Below are positions 1 to 9,064 of a DNA stretch of 64,000 bases, one piece after another. The notes beneath the pieces were generated by a model. The model made no database searches. It was not told the origin of the DNA and was given only the letters and a program-made list of their open reading frames with translations. Source of the DNA: Propionibacteriaceae bacterium (GTDB taxonomy: Bacteria; Actinomycetota; Actinomycetes; Propionibacteriales; Propionibacteriaceae); the NCBI GenBank assembly GCA_031266665.1, contig JAISAO010000049.1:1-64000 (forward strand), written 5' to 3'. The translations under genes and the position numbers were made by a program. How positions within the stretch are numbered: position 1 is the first letter of the stretch; the number at the start of each line of letters is the position of its first letter.

Positions 1-217
1 CAGCCGATCCGAAATCGGTCACGATCCGTCCTTTGGACAGATCGCCCCCGCCTCGCAACGTTGAGGCTTTCCGGGCCACATCGGAGCGGATATGCTCCAA
101 ATCCAGACAGATGCTGTAGGCCGCATTCTCGATGTCGTGGACCGCGTCTCGGTAGTCGTTGCGAACACGCTCCATCGCCGACGTCGTGAAAGCGTCCCTG
201 ACCCCATACATACTCAC
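1..217 (-). CDS. Hypothetical protein, 3' part cut off by the window edge
   Basis: An open frame runs leftwards off the window from GTG at 217, or from ATG at 211 two codons later. A purine-rich GAGGTG lies 5 nt upstream of the GTG. The 72 visible codons begin MYGVRDAFTTSAMERVRND and show good third-position GC bias. They are rich in charged, helix-forming residues with no signal peptide or membrane segment. I do not recognise the family, and the C-terminal part is missing. Confidence 0.55.
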   Translation of the reverse strand, partial: MSMYGVRDAFTTSAMERVRNDYRDAVHDIENAAYSICLDLEHIRSDVARKASTLRGGGDLSKGRIVTDFGSA

Positions 218-384
218 AGCATCACCTCGTCCCCAAGGCGCGAGCCTGATCGACAACCTTCCCAACTATCACAGACGCCCCTAACAGCTGTCAACCCGCC
301 CGTGATCGGCGTGTCTGACCATGGGCCAGGGGCACCGTCAACTCATAGTCTTGCGAGCAGTAGATCGAATGGTCGGTCTGAGCG

Positions 385-519
385 CTAAGAGTAGTGGCGC
401 AGGTTGATCGCCCAGCGGCCTCGCGCCCAGGCGGCGACCCGCTCCGAGGCGGCCTGGAGAACCATATCAACCTCCCGAGGCGTATCACCGGGCTCCCAAA
501 CGACACAACTTACATAGTT
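385..519 (-). pseudogene. Possible 5'-truncated coding remnant
   Basis: The minus frame ending in TAG at 385-387 reads VVWEPGDTPREVDMVL, then AASERVAAWARGRWAINLRHYS. This looks like genuine protein rather than shadow sequence. Upstream the frame closes at a TAA near 520-522 with no ATG, GTG or TTG before an internal Met. It therefore looks like the C-terminal remnant of a lost gene. A small peptide starting at the internal ATG cannot be excluded. Confidence 0.3.
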
Positions 520-578
520 TTATATTAACAAGCTCTGGGCTTGGAGACCGAATTCTAAGCAATTGTCTAGTTTACCGG

Positions 579-584
579 TAGACT
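579..584 (+). promoter_or_regulatory. -10-like box of purN (leaderless)
   Basis: TAGACT with 8 nt to the GTG start and no ribosome binding site. It belongs to the window-wide set of start-proximal -10 boxes. Confidence 0.45.
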
Positions 585-592
585 TACTTGAC

Positions 593-1201
593 GTGTCCGC
601 CACGCCCACCCGAATAGTGGTCCTGATCTCCGGCGCCGGCACCCTGCTCCAAGCCCTGATCGACGCCCAGCAGGCCGGCCGGCTGGCCGGGCGGATCGTG
701 GCCGTGGGCTCGGACCGGGACCAGGCCGAGGGGCTGGCCCGGGCCGCCCGGGCCGGCATCGCCAGCTTCGTCCTGCCCCTGACGGGCGACCGGGCGACCT
801 GGGACGAGGCCCTGACCGCTCGGATCGCCGACCACGCGCCCGACCTGGTGATCGGCGCCGGTTTCATGAAACTGCTGGGGCCGGCCTTCCTGGCCCGCTT
901 CGGCGGCCGGGCCATCAACACCCACCCCTCCTTGTTGCCGGCCTTCCCGGGACAACGGGCCGTGGCCGACGCCCTGGCGGGGGGCGCCGCCAGCACCGGG
1001 GCGACCGTCTTCCTGATCGACGCCGGCTTGGACAGCGGGCCGATCCTGGCCCAGCAGCCGGTCCCGGTCGAGCCCGGCGACACTGTGGCCAGCCTGCACG
1101 AGCGGATCAAGGTGGTGGAGCGCCGCCTACTGGTCGAGGTCGTCAACGCCTGGCCGGCGCCGCCCGACGCCTCGGAAGACGGCCTCGAGACGACGGCCTA
1201 A
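593..1201 (+). CDS. purN: Phosphoribosylglycinamide formyltransferase PurN
   Basis: Transfers the formyl group of 10-formyl-THF to GAR, the third step of de novo purine synthesis, in the cytoplasm. The protein is about 202 residues, normal for the family. It has the N-terminal phosphate-binding loop (VVLISGAGT), the catalytic Asn and His in INTHPSLLPAF, and the catalytic Asp in DAGLDSGPILAQ. The GTG at 593 is chosen because the product then starts right before the first beta strand; a TTG at 563 in frame is less likely. There is no Shine-Dalgarno, but TAGACT (579-584) sits 8 nt before the GTG, suggesting a leaderless message. The usual partner purH is not adjacent. Confidence 0.93.
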   Translation: MSATPTRIVVLISGAGTLLQALIDAQQAGRLAGRIVAVGSDRDQAEGLARAARAGIASFVLPLTGDRATWDEALTARIADHAPDLVIGAGFMKLLGPAFLARFGGRAINTHPSLLPAFPGQRAVADALAGGAASTGATVFLIDAGLDSGPILAQQPVPVEPGDTVASLHERIKVVERRLLVEVVNAWPAPPDASEDGLETTA

Positions 1202-1233
1202 AGCGGTGAGCGGCCGACGCTCTGGGGACGGTT

Positions 1234-2199
1234 CTATGAGCGGCGACCCGGGGGCCGGTCCGGGGCCGGCGCCCGGTTGACCAGGCGCATCCCCCGGGCG
1301 ACGCCCCAGGCCGCCGCCGCGAATAGGACGAACAGTCCGGCATCGCCCAGGGCGGGGGCCCAGCCGATGTCGGTCACGGTCCGGGTCTGGGTCAGTTGGC
1401 CGGTCACCAGGGCCAGGCTGAAAGCGGCCAGGTTGTTAACGGCGTGAGCGGCCACGCCGGCCTCCAGGCCGCCACTGCGCCAGACCAGGGCCCCGGCCGC
1501 CAGGCCGAAGACGAAGCGGCTGGCGAATAGCCAGAGGTTCTGGGCGCCGTGAAAGGCGGCGAACAGCAAGGCCGAGGCGATGATCGGGAACCAAGGCCGC
1601 CGCACTATCAGGCCCAAGGCCTGGAGCAGATAGCCCCGGAACAAGACCTCTTCGCCCAAGGCCTGCAGGGGCGAGGTCAGCAGGATCGGCAGCAGGTACC
1701 AGCCCCACCCCGCCGGCGGCTGCCAGCCCGGGCCTTGGGCGTAGGACAGGGCGGCGTAGGCCCCGAATAGGACCAGCGCCACCAGCAGCGCCGCCAGCCC
1801 GTAGCGCCAGCGCACCCCCGGGGCGACCGACCAGAGCCAGTCCAGGCGGCGGCGGTGCCAGAAACGGTAGAGCGCCCAGATCAGAAGCACCAACACGGAC
1901 AGGCCGAAGTGGGCCGCCCACACCCCCCAGGGCGAGCCGAAACCGACCACCGCCCAGTCGTAATAGGCCGTCAGCCCCAGACTGCGGTCCGACAGCGCCC
2001 AGCCGAGCGCGGCCACCGCCCAGGCGCCCAGGCTGAAGACCAGCAGATAGCCCAGCACGGCCGCCAGCACCATGACCAGGCCTCGCCCCGGGTCGCCTTC
2101 TGGGCCGGGGCCGACCAGGGACGAGGTGTAGTCCGCGCCAGCCTCGGGGCGGGTCCCCGGCTCGTGGGAGGGGACGCCGGGCCGGCGGCTGGCGGCCAC
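1234..2199 (-). CDS. CPBP (CAAX-like) intramembrane metalloprotease
   Basis: A multi-pass membrane protein of up to 321 residues with about seven or eight hydrophobic segments. It carries the CPBP motifs: EEVLFRG (Glu-Glu-x3-Arg) near residue 185, a His in FAAFHGAQN, and AHAVNN further on. The family processes or protects peptides in the membrane, often in bacteriocin self-immunity or protein maturation; the substrate here is unknown. The GTG start directly abuts the TGA of the upstream FAH gene, so the two are co-transcribed. An internal Met at the first membrane helix (MVLAAVLGY) is an alternative start, because the first 40 residues are low-complexity. Confidence 0.85.
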   Translation of the reverse strand: MAASRRPGVPSHEPGTRPEAGADYTSSLVGPGPEGDPGRGLVMVLAAVLGYLLVFSLGAWAVAALGWALSDRSLGLTAYYDWAVVGFGSPWGVWAAHFGLSVLVLLIWALYRFWHRRRLDWLWSVAPGVRWRYGLAALLVALVLFGAYAALSYAQGPGWQPPAGWGWYLLPILLTSPLQALGEEVLFRGYLLQALGLIVRRPWFPIIASALLFAAFHGAQNLWLFASRFVFGLAAGALVWRSGGLEAGVAAHAVNNLAAFSLALVTGQLTQTRTVTDIGWAPALGDAGLFVLFAAAAWGVARGMRLVNRAPAPDRPPGRRS

Positions 2200-2994
2200 T
2201 CAGACCTCCGCCACAACGGGATTGGCCAGGCGGCCGATCTCCTCGACCAGCACCGTGACGACCTGGCCCGGCGCGATCCGGCAGGACCCCGGCGGCGTGC
2301 CGGTCAAGACGACATCGCCCGGCAGCAGGGTCATGACCTGGGAGAGGTAGGCGATCTGGCGCTCGATGGACCAGCGCAGGCCGGCCGTGGAACCGTGTTG
2401 GACCGGGTCCGCGTCCAAGCTGGTGGTCAGCTCCAGCTGGCCGGCCTGGGCCAGGGTCAGATGGCTGACGATCCACGGACCCAGCGGCGTGGAGGCGTCG
2501 AAGCCCTTGGCCAGGCCCCAGGGGCCGCCGGGGGCCAGGAAGTCGCGCATGGTGACGTCGTTGGCGATGGTGTAGCCGAAGACCACCTCCGGCACCCGCT
2601 GCAGCGGCAGTTGGCGGCAGATCCGGCCGATGACGACGGCCACCTCGCCCTCCAGGACGGTGTTCGGCCCCCGTCTGGGGACGACGATGGGATCGTTGGG
2701 GCCGATGACCGAGGTGTTGGGCTTGAGGAAGACCTCGGGGAAGTCGTCCTCCCCGGGGGGGTCGGCCTCGGGCGCCCAGTTACGGGCCAGGCCGACCACC
2801 TTGGAGCGGGGCAGGACCGGTGCCAGCAGCCGCACTTGCTCCAAGTCGTGGCGGGCGCCCGTCAGATCGACCGGGCCGACCAGGGGGTCGCCGGTCAAAT
2901 CGGCCACCGTCTGGGGGTGCGGGCCGCCGTCCGCCTCCAGTTCGACCAGCCCGTAGTGGATTTGCCCCTCCCGGGCGTAGCGCGCGATTCGCAT
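2200..2994 (-). CDS. Fumarylacetoacetate hydrolase (FAH) family protein
   Basis: A 264-residue member of the FAH superfamily (C-C bond hydrolases, isomerases, decarboxylases acting on 2-keto-diacids). Visible family signatures are the acidic metal-binding stretch VLEGEVAVVIG, NDVTMRDF, and VVLTGTPPG near the C terminus. The exact substrate cannot be read from sequence; actinobacterial homologues are usually annotated as 2-hydroxyhepta-2,4-diene-1,7-dioate isomerase-like. A TAGGCT box 7 nt before the ATG points to a leaderless promoter. The CPBP protease follows with no gap. Confidence 0.88.
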   Translation of the reverse strand: MRIARYAREGQIHYGLVELEADGGPHPQTVADLTGDPLVGPVDLTGARHDLEQVRLLAPVLPRSKVVGLARNWAPEADPPGEDDFPEVFLKPNTSVIGPNDPIVVPRRGPNTVLEGEVAVVIGRICRQLPLQRVPEVVFGYTIANDVTMRDFLAPGGPWGLAKGFDASTPLGPWIVSHLTLAQAGQLELTTSLDADPVQHGSTAGLRWSIERQIAYLSQVMTLLPGDVVLTGTPPGSCRIAPGQVVTVLVEEIGRLANPVVAEV

Positions 2995-3001
2995 GACGGC
3001 G

Positions 3002-3007
3002 AGCCTA
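3002..3007 (-). promoter_or_regulatory. -10-like box of the FAH-family gene (leaderless)
   Basis: On the minus strand TAGGCT lies 7 nt before the ATG at 2994. No Shine-Dalgarno is present. Confidence 0.45.
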
Positions 3008-3077
3008 GAGCACCTTGGCGCTCAGGGCATCAACCAATGAGCCGAACTCCCATCGCCTCCTAGGCGATACTCAGCCC

Positions 3078-4658
3078 TCAGGGCTCACTCGGCAGGTGAG
3101 ACATCAGGCCGTAGTCGACGGCGTCGACCAAGGCCTCCCAACTGGCCTCGATGATGTTGCCGCCGACGCCGACCGTGGTCCAGGAGAGGCCCTGGTAGGC
3201 GGTGTCGATCAGCACCCGGGTGATGGCGTCGGTGCCGTGGGAGGCGTCGAGCAGGCGCACCCGGTAGTCGGTCAGCTCGAACTGGTCGACCATCGGGTAG
3301 CGGGCGGCCAGGCCGGCCCGCAGCGCCTTGTCGAGGGCATTGACCGGGCCGTTGCCCTCGCCGACGTGGGCCGTCGCCGCCTCCTGGCCGAACTTGATCC
3401 GCAGTGTGGCCTGGGCCAAATCGTCGTTGCCGGTGTGGAAGACCCGCCAGTTGGTCACCGCGAAGAAACGCGGCCTAGTGCCCAGCTGCTCGCGCACGAT
3501 CAGGTCGAAGGAGGCGTCGGCCGCCTCGTAGGAGTAGCCCGCGGCCTCCCGGGCTTTGATCCGGTCGGCCACCTTGGCGGCCAGTCGGCGGTCCTCCAGG
3601 TCGTGGCCCAGCTGTCCGGCCTTGATCTGGATCGAGGCCCGCCCGGCCATGTCGGAGATCAACATGCGCATACCGTTGCCCACCAGGTCGGGGTCGATGT
3701 GCTGGTAGAGGTCGGCCTCGACCTTGATGGCCGAGGCGTGCAGGCCGGCCTTGTGGGCGAAGGCCGAGCGGCCGACGTAGGGCTGGCGCGGGAAGGGCGT
3801 CTGGTTGGCGATCTCGGCCACGGCATGGGCCACCCGGGTGAGATCGCGCAACTGGCCGGCCGGCAGCAGCGACCAGCCGAACTTGAGCTCCAGGTTGGCC
3901 ACGATGGTGGTCAGGTCGGCGTTGCCGGTGCGCTCGCCGTAGCCGTTGACGGTGCCTTGGACGTGGCTGGCCCCGGCCTCGACCGCCGCCATGGTGTTGG
4001 CCACGGCGCAGCCGCTGTCGTTGTGGCAGTGGACGCCGACCTTGGGGGCGTGGGGCAACACCTGGGCCACGATCTGGGCCACCTGGCCGGGCAACATGCC
4101 ACCGTTGGTGTCGCACAGCACCACCACCTCGGCCCCGGCCCGGGCGCAGGCCCGCACCACTTCCAAGGCGTAGTCCCGGTTGTCCAGGTAGCCGTTGAAG
4201 AAGTGTTCGCAGTCGACGAAGACCCGCTTGCCCAGAGCACGCAGGTGGGTGACCGTGTCGGTGATCATGGCCAGGTTCTCCTCCAGGGTGGTCTTGAGGG
4301 CCTGGCGGACGTGGCGGTCGTGGGCCTTGGCCACCAGGCAGACGACCTCGGTGCCGGCCTCCACCAGGGCCTGGGTGAGGGGGTCGGCGGCGGCCGAGGA
4401 GCCGGCCCGACGGGTGGCGCCGAAGGCCACCAGGGTGGCCCGCCGCAGCCTCAGCCCGTCGCGGGCGGCCTGGAAGAAGGCGGTGTCGTTGGGGTTGGCC
4501 CCGGGCCAGCCGCCCTCGATGAAGTCGACCCCCAGGTCGTCCAACAGGCCGGCGATGCGCAGCCGGTCGGGCACGGTCAGCCGGATGCCCTCCTGCTGGG
4601 CGCCGTCGCGCAAGGTGGTGTCGAAAACCTGGAAATCGTCCGGCTTGGTCGGATACAT
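3078..4658 (-). CDS. cimA: (R)-citramalate synthase CimA
   Basis: Condenses acetyl-CoA with pyruvate to (R)-citramalate, giving 2-oxobutyrate for isoleucine without threonine deaminase. The 526-residue protein has an HMGL-like TIM barrel: FDTTLRDGAQQEG at the N terminus, catalytic and metal residues in CDTNGG and VGVHCHNDSG, and GTVNGYGERTGNADL. A LeuA allosteric dimerisation domain follows in the last ~130 residues. The domain order and length fit CimA (TIGR00977-like) rather than 2-isopropylmalate synthase. A GAGAGG ribosome binding site precedes the ATG. ilvE is upstream on the same strand and leuB, whose product can act on citramalate-derived intermediates, is nearby. Confidence 0.93.
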   Translation of the reverse strand: MYPTKPDDFQVFDTTLRDGAQQEGIRLTVPDRLRIAGLLDDLGVDFIEGGWPGANPNDTAFFQAARDGLRLRRATLVAFGATRRAGSSAAADPLTQALVEAGTEVVCLVAKAHDRHVRQALKTTLEENLAMITDTVTHLRALGKRVFVDCEHFFNGYLDNRDYALEVVRACARAGAEVVVLCDTNGGMLPGQVAQIVAQVLPHAPKVGVHCHNDSGCAVANTMAAVEAGASHVQGTVNGYGERTGNADLTTIVANLELKFGWSLLPAGQLRDLTRVAHAVAEIANQTPFPRQPYVGRSAFAHKAGLHASAIKVEADLYQHIDPDLVGNGMRMLISDMAGRASIQIKAGQLGHDLEDRRLAAKVADRIKAREAAGYSYEAADASFDLIVREQLGTRPRFFAVTNWRVFHTGNDDLAQATLRIKFGQEAATAHVGEGNGPVNALDKALRAGLAARYPMVDQFELTDYRVRLLDASHGTDAITRVLIDTAYQGLSWTTVGVGGNIIEASWEALVDAVDYGLMSHLPSEP

Positions 4659-4732
4659 GGCGTTGGCCTCTCAAAGCTGGCCGGGAAGCCCGGCTGGCGG
4701 ATATCGGATATGCGGGTTGGGGTGTGGGCTGG

Positions 4733-5830
4733 TCAGACGACTCGGGTCGTCCAGCCGAAGTCGTCGGCCGAACGACCCCATTGAATGTCGATCAGACGAC
4801 GCCGCAAAGCCTGGGTCTGACGGCCGTTGGCCTGGGGCAGCCGAACCTCGTCGATCCCGTCCTCGAATTGCTGGCGGAAGGACCGGACGGCGGTGATGAC
4901 GGCCGCCGTGCCGCAGGCGAAGGCCTCGACGATGGAGCCGGACTTGACGCCGCTCCACAACTCGGTCAACGACACCGGCCGCTCCACCGGCTCAAGCCCG
5001 TGCCGGGGCGCCAGTTGGAGGATCGAGTCCCGGGTGACGCCGGCCAGGATGGCGCCGTCCAGCGGCGGGGTGACCAATTGGCCGGCGGCGGTCACCAGGC
5101 ACAGATTCATGCCGCCCAGCTCCTCGACCCACTCGTGGCTGGCGGCGTCCGTGAACAAGACCTGCTGACAGTCGTGGTCGTGGGCCTGGCGCTCGGCCAA
5201 CAGGCTGGAGGCGTAGTTGCCGCCGCACTTGGCCGCGCCGGTGCCGCCGGCCCCGGAGCGGGAATAGGTCGTCGTCACCCAGATGTCGACCGGCTCCGGT
5301 CCACGGGGGAAATAGGACCCGGCGGGGCCGGCGATGACGGCGAAGACGACCTCCTTGGCCGCCCGCACGCCGAGGAAGGACTCGGAGGCGAACATAAAAG
5401 GCCTGAGATAAAGGGTTTGTTCCGCCGCCGCCGGCGCCCAGGCGGCGTCGACCGTCACCACTTGGCGCACGGCGCGCAGGAAGTCCTCCTCCGGCAACCG
5501 GGGCAGGGCCAACCGGTCGGCCGACTGGTTGAAGCGGCGGGCGTTGGCCTCAGGGCGGAACAGCCAGATCGAGTCGTCGTCGCGCCGGTAGGCCTTCAAG
5601 CCTTCGAAGATCTCCTGGGCGTAGTGCAGCACGGCCTCGCCGGGGGCGAATTGGAAGGGGGCGTGGGCCTGCAAGCGGTCGTCGTGCCAGCCGCGCCCGT
5701 CGCTCCAGGCGGCCACAGCCATGTGGTCGCTGAACAGGCGGCCGAAGCCCGGATCACCGTACAGCAGGCGGGCGATCTCCGCCGGCGGTGTGGACGGCGT
5801 TCCCGGCGCCAGGTCGAACGACAACGACAT
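4733..5830 (-). CDS. ilvE: Branched-chain amino acid aminotransferase IlvE
   Basis: A PLP-dependent fold-type IV transaminase that makes Ile, Leu and Val from their keto acids. It is 365 residues, normal length. The PLP lysine is in GAAKCGGNYA; other signatures are YAQEIFEGLKAY, YLRPFMFAS and EELGGMNLC. It lies 74 nt upstream of cimA on the same strand, so the two may be co-transcribed. TAGCCT sits 7 nt before the ATG, again a leaderless arrangement. Confidence 0.94.
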   Translation of the reverse strand: MSLSFDLAPGTPSTPPAEIARLLYGDPGFGRLFSDHMAVAAWSDGRGWHDDRLQAHAPFQFAPGEAVLHYAQEIFEGLKAYRRDDDSIWLFRPEANARRFNQSADRLALPRLPEEDFLRAVRQVVTVDAAWAPAAAEQTLYLRPFMFASESFLGVRAAKEVVFAVIAGPAGSYFPRGPEPVDIWVTTTYSRSGAGGTGAAKCGGNYASSLLAERQAHDHDCQQVLFTDAASHEWVEELGGMNLCLVTAAGQLVTPPLDGAILAGVTRDSILQLAPRHGLEPVERPVSLTELWSGVKSGSIVEAFACGTAAVITAVRSFRQQFEDGIDEVRLPQANGRQTQALRRRLIDIQWGRSADDFGWTTRVV

Positions 5831-5837
5831 GGGGGCC

Positions 5838-5843
5838 AGGCTA
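5838..5843 (-). promoter_or_regulatory. -10-like box of ilvE (leaderless)
   Basis: On the minus strand TAGCCT is followed by GGCCCCC and the ATG (7-nt spacing). Confidence 0.45.
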
Positions 5844-5963
5844 CCCCACCGGCCCGGTCCGCCCCCCAGACCTCCCCCAGTCTGAGACCACGGCCGGGGA
5901 CGGGCGATGGGAGCGGCCCGGCGACGGGGAGGACGAGCCGGCGGGGAGGGGGTCGATCCGGTC

Positions 5964-7124
5964 TCAGGCCGGGGCCGGCCCCTCCTGGGGGAAGCGGAGG
6001 CCGAGTTGGCGGCGCACCTGGTCCATCAGTCCCATGACCTCGAGGCTGGCCCGCCAACTGACCAGGGGCGACTCCAGCTCCCCGGCGGCGATGCGGCGGG
6101 CGGACTCGGCGGCCTCGAACTGGAAACCGCCCTCGACCTTGGTGTTGAGCACGGTCGACCGGCCGTCCAACTCGGTCAGGATCAGATCCTGGGGGCAGTA
6201 GAACCAGTCCTCGATGTCGACCCGGGCCTTAGAGCCGACCACGGCCAAGGAGCAGCGGCCGGCGGCGGCGCAGTCGGCCACCGCCGTGGCGATGGTCTGG
6301 CCCCAGCGCAGGACGATGGTCTCGGCCCGGTCCACGCCGCTGTCGGCCAGCAGGCCGACGGCTTGGAGCGAGTCGGGCGCCCCCAGCAGCCAGTGGGCCA
6401 GGTGGAGGGGGTAGACCCCCAGGTCGAGCAGCGCCCCGCCGCCCAGGGCCGGGTTCATCAGCCGTCCCGCCGGGTCGAGGTCGAGCGACTGGTTGTGGAC
6501 GGCGACGATGTTGCGCAGCTGGCCCAGCCGGCCGGATGCCACCAACTGGCGCAGGACGGCGTAGTGGGGCAGGCAGCGCGACCACATCGCCTCCATGGCG
6601 AACAGCCCCCGGGCGCGGGCCTCGTCCAAGACCTCTTCCGCCTGGGCGGTGTTAAGGGCGAAGGACTTCTCCACCAGCACCGGTTTGCCCGCCCGCAGGG
6701 CCAGCAGGGCGTGGTCGTGGTGCTCGGAGTGGGGGCTGGCGACGTAGACGGCGTCGACTGTCGGGTCCGCCACCAGCTCCTGGTAGGAGCCGTGGGCCCG
6801 CGGGACGCCGAAACAGTCGGCGAAACGCCGCGCCCGGCCCAGGTCGCGCGAGCCCACGGCCTGGATGGTCGAGGCGGTGAAGCGGGGGATCTCGCGGGCG
6901 AAGCGCTGGGCGATGCCGCCGGGGCCGATGATGCCCCAGCGCAGGGCCGGGGCGGCGGCCGGGTCGGGCCCGGCGGCGCGGTCGAGCCGGTCGGACCAAT
7001 CGGCGTCGGGCCGTGACTGGTCCGGCGAGCCGGGGCCCAGCGGCTCGGACAGCGACTGATCGGGGTTCGGGGGATCGGTGTTCGAGGTGTTGGTCCGGTC
7101 CGGGGTCAAGCCGAGGTCGCTCAT
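5964..7124 (-). CDS. Gfo/Idh/MocA family oxidoreductase
   Basis: An NAD(P)-dependent oxidoreductase of 386 residues. After a ~60-residue Asp/Pro-rich N-terminal extension it has the Rossmann loop [11 protein letters not shown], the catalytic-region motif [10 protein letters not shown] (family EKP variant), and EAMWSRCLP, typical of the xylose/dihydrodiol dehydrogenase-like branch. The second half is the substrate-binding alpha/beta domain. The substrate is unknown. TAGACT lies 6 nt before the ATG. If the message is leaderless, the odd N-terminal extension is real; otherwise translation may start nearer the Rossmann fold. Confidence 0.87.
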   Translation of the reverse strand: MSDLGLTPDRTNTSNTDPPNPDQSLSEPLGPGSPDQSRPDADWSDRLDRAAGPDPAAAPALRWGIIGPGGIAQRFAREIPRFTASTIQAVGSRDLGRARRFADCFGVPRAHGSYQELVADPTVDAVYVASPHSEHHDHALLALRAGKPVLVEKSFALNTAQAEEVLDEARARGLFAMEAMWSRCLPHYAVLRQLVASGRLGQLRNIVAVHNQSLDLDPAGRLMNPALGGGALLDLGVYPLHLAHWLLGAPDSLQAVGLLADSGVDRAETIVLRWGQTIATAVADCAAAGRCSLAVVGSKARVDIEDWFYCPQDLILTELDGRSTVLNTKVEGGFQFEAAESARRIAAGELESPLVSWRASLEVMGLMDQVRRQLGLRFPQEGPAPA

Positions 7125-7130
7125 AGCCCG

Positions 7131-7136
7131 AGTCTA
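7131..7136 (-). promoter_or_regulatory. -10-like box of the Gfo/Idh gene (leaderless)
   Basis: On the minus strand TAGACT is followed by CGGGCT and the ATG (6-nt spacing). Confidence 0.45.
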
Positions 7137-7196
7137 AACCGTGCTTCCGGTTCAACTCGCGGGTCCGAGCTCAAACCGGCGCCGCGCCCCGAACCC

Positions 7197-7232
7197 CGAC
7201 CCAGGCCCGAACACCGACCCAGGCCCGAACCC
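7197..7232. repeat. Two 18-bp tandem repeats between divergent genes
   Basis: The unit CGACCCAGGCCCGAACAC occurs twice in tandem with one or two changes, and looser copies of the GGCCCGAACC core continue to about 7260. It lies in the 237-bp gap between the Gfo/Idh gene and leuB. No function is evident. Confidence 0.5.
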
Positions 7233-7348
7233 GGACCCAACAGCGGACCGAGTCCGAACCACAGCCTTAGTCCGACTCGCCGCCCAAGCCCGGCCCCCAG
7301 CCCGGGTCCGAACAGCGGCCCCGTCCCGGCCCCAGCGGGTCGACGCCA

Positions 7349-7354
7349 TAGGCT
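7349..7354 (+). promoter_or_regulatory. -10-like box of leuB (leaderless)
   Basis: TAGGCT, then GGGGGCC, then the ATG at 7362 (7-nt spacing). Confidence 0.45.
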
Positions 7355-7361
7355 GGGGGCC

Positions 7362-8405
7362 ATGACCTTCTCCTTGGCAGTGATCGGCGGCGACGGCATC
7401 GGCCCGGAGGTGACGGCCGAGACCTTGAAGGTCTTCGACGCCCTCGGCCTCGACCTGGCCTACAGCCACCACGACCTCGGGGCCGCCCACTGGCGGGCCA
7501 CCGGCGAGGTTCTGGACGGCGCCAGCTTGGCCCGGCTGGACGCCGCCGACGCCATCTTGTTGGGGGCCGTCGGGGCCGACCCCGGGTCGACCGCCATCCC
7601 CTCGGGGCTGCTGGAGCGGGGCCTGCTGTTGAAGCTCCGTTTCGCCTTCGACCACGCCGTCAACCTGCGGCCGGCCAAGCTGTACCCGGGGGTGCCGACG
7701 CCATTGGCCCCGGAGGTGACCGCCGGCCGGACGGTCGACTTCGTGGTGGTGCGCGAGGGCACGGAGGGCCTCTACTGCGGCAACGGCGGCACGGTGCGGG
7801 AGGGCACGCCCCAGGAGATCGCCACCGAGGTCTCGGTCAACACCGCCGCCGGCGTCGAGCGGGTGGTCCGCTTCGCCTTCGCCCAAGCCCAGGGCCGGCG
7901 CCGCCGCCTCACCCTGGTGCACAAGCACAACGTCTTGGTCAACGCCGGCGGGCTGTGGCGGCGGATCTTCGAGGCCGTGGCCGAGGACTTCCCCCAGGTG
8001 GCGACGGACTATCTCCACGTCGACGCCGCCACCATCGCCCTGGTGAGCGACCCGGCCCGCTTCGACGTCATCGTGACCGACAATCTGTTCGGCGACATCT
8101 TGACCGACGAGGCCGCCGCCGTCACCGGCGGCATCGGCCTGGCCGCCTCGGCCAATATCAACCTGGAGGGCCGCCATCCCTCGATGTTCGAGCCGGTCCA
8201 CGGCTCCGCCCCCGACCTGGCCGGCAGCGGCCGGGCCGACCCCAGGGCCTCCATCTTGTCCGGCGCCCTGCTGCTGGACCACCTGGGCCTGGTGGACCAG
8301 GCCGCCCGGGTGCGCCGGGCGGTGGAGGACGACATCGCCGTCGCTGGCCCCGCCCCCCGCACGACCAGCCAGATCGGCCGCGACGTCGTGGCCGCCCTGG
8401 GCTGA
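7362..8405 (+). CDS. leuB: 3-isopropylmalate dehydrogenase LeuB
   Basis: NAD-dependent oxidative decarboxylation of 3-isopropylmalate in leucine synthesis; with CimA in the cell it probably also handles the methylmalate intermediate of isoleucine synthesis. It is 347 residues. Visible motifs are [11 protein letters not shown] at the N terminus, [17 protein letters not shown], substrate-binding VREGTEGLY, the metal-binding [13 protein letters not shown], and [12 protein letters not shown]. It begins immediately at the ATG preceded by TAGGCT-N7. Confidence 0.93.
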   Translation: MTFSLAVIGGDGIGPEVTAETLKVFDALGLDLAYSHHDLGAAHWRATGEVLDGASLARLDAADAILLGAVGADPGSTAIPSGLLERGLLLKLRFAFDHAVNLRPAKLYPGVPTPLAPEVTAGRTVDFVVVREGTEGLYCGNGGTVREGTPQEIATEVSVNTAAGVERVVRFAFAQAQGRRRRLTLVHKHNVLVNAGGLWRRIFEAVAEDFPQVATDYLHVDAATIALVSDPARFDVIVTDNLFGDILTDEAAAVTGGIGLAASANINLEGRHPSMFEPVHGSAPDLAGSGRADPRASILSGALLLDHLGLVDQAARVRRAVEDDIAVAGPAPRTTSQIGRDVVAALG

Positions 8406-8513
8406 CCGCCGCCCCGGCCGGCACCGCCGTCGCCACGGTCTTCTTGGTAGTCTGGGGGGATTAACTCTGGGCCGGCATCTCGTCGGCCCTTGTCTTTGGG
8501 GCTGGGAGGTGCC

Positions 8514-9014
8514 GTGACGGAAACGGCGGGCGTGGTCTGGCTGAGCCAGAAGAACTATGACCGGTTGCGCCAGGAGTACGAGTATCTGAGCGACGTCAAA
8601 ATGGGCGAGTTGAGCCGGCGCATCGCCCAGGCGCGGGACGAGGGCGACCTGTCGGAGAACGCCGGCTACCACGCCGCCCGCGATGAGCAGGCCCAGTTGG
8701 TGGCCCGGCTGCGCCAGCTCAAACTCCAGTTGGACCAGGCCCAGGTCGGCCAGGCGGACGGCGACGCGGTGGCCCCGGGGATGACGGTGACGGTGGCCTT
8801 CGGCGACGACCCGGAGGACCGCGACACCTTCCTGCTGGGGTCGCGCGAGATCATCGCCTTGGACGACTCCTTGGACCTGCCGGTCTACTCGCCCCAGTCC
8901 CCGCTGGGCGCGGCCGTCCTGGGCAAAGCGGTGGGCGACGAGGCCGCCTACCTGGCCCCCAACGGCCGGACCATCAGCGTCACCGTGGTGTCGTTCGAGC
9001 CCTACGGCGGCTGA
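8514..9014 (+). CDS. greA: Transcription elongation factor GreA
   Basis: Rescues backtracked RNA polymerase by stimulating transcript cleavage through the secondary channel. The 166-residue protein has the N-terminal antiparallel coiled coil with the acidic tip DEGDLSENAGY, and the C-terminal FKBP-like domain ending SVTVVSFEP. The GTG at 8514 is chosen over an upstream start because GGGAGGT sits 3 nt before it. A TAGTCT box near 8449-8454 could drive it, giving a leadered message, unlike most neighbours. A hairpin terminator follows at 9034-9064. Confidence 0.92.
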   Translation: MTETAGVVWLSQKNYDRLRQEYEYLSDVKMGELSRRIAQARDEGDLSENAGYHAARDEQAQLVARLRQLKLQLDQAQVGQADGDAVAPGMTVTVAFGDDPEDRDTFLLGSREIIALDDSLDLPVYSPQSPLGAAVLGKAVGDEAAYLAPNGRTISVTVVSFEPYGG

Positions 9015-9033
9015 GCCCTGACCCACCGATGAT

Positions 9034-9064
9034 CTCCGGGGCGCCCGAAGCGACAGCCCCGGAG
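9034..9064 (+). terminator. Hairpin after greA
   Basis: CTCCGGGGC (9034-9042) pairs with GCCCCGGAG (9056-9064) across a 13-nt loop. There is no T-tract, as is common in high-GC actinobacteria. Confidence 0.55.

Larger units (their letters stand above)
218..592. other. Gene-free stretch before purN
   Basis: This 375-bp stretch separates the divergent truncated gene and purN. It holds a possible decayed coding fragment (385-519) and an unusually AT-rich patch (about 508-535, TTTATATTAACA) that may belong to a promoter. The purN -10-like box lies at 579-584. Nothing else was recognised. Confidence 0.5.
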
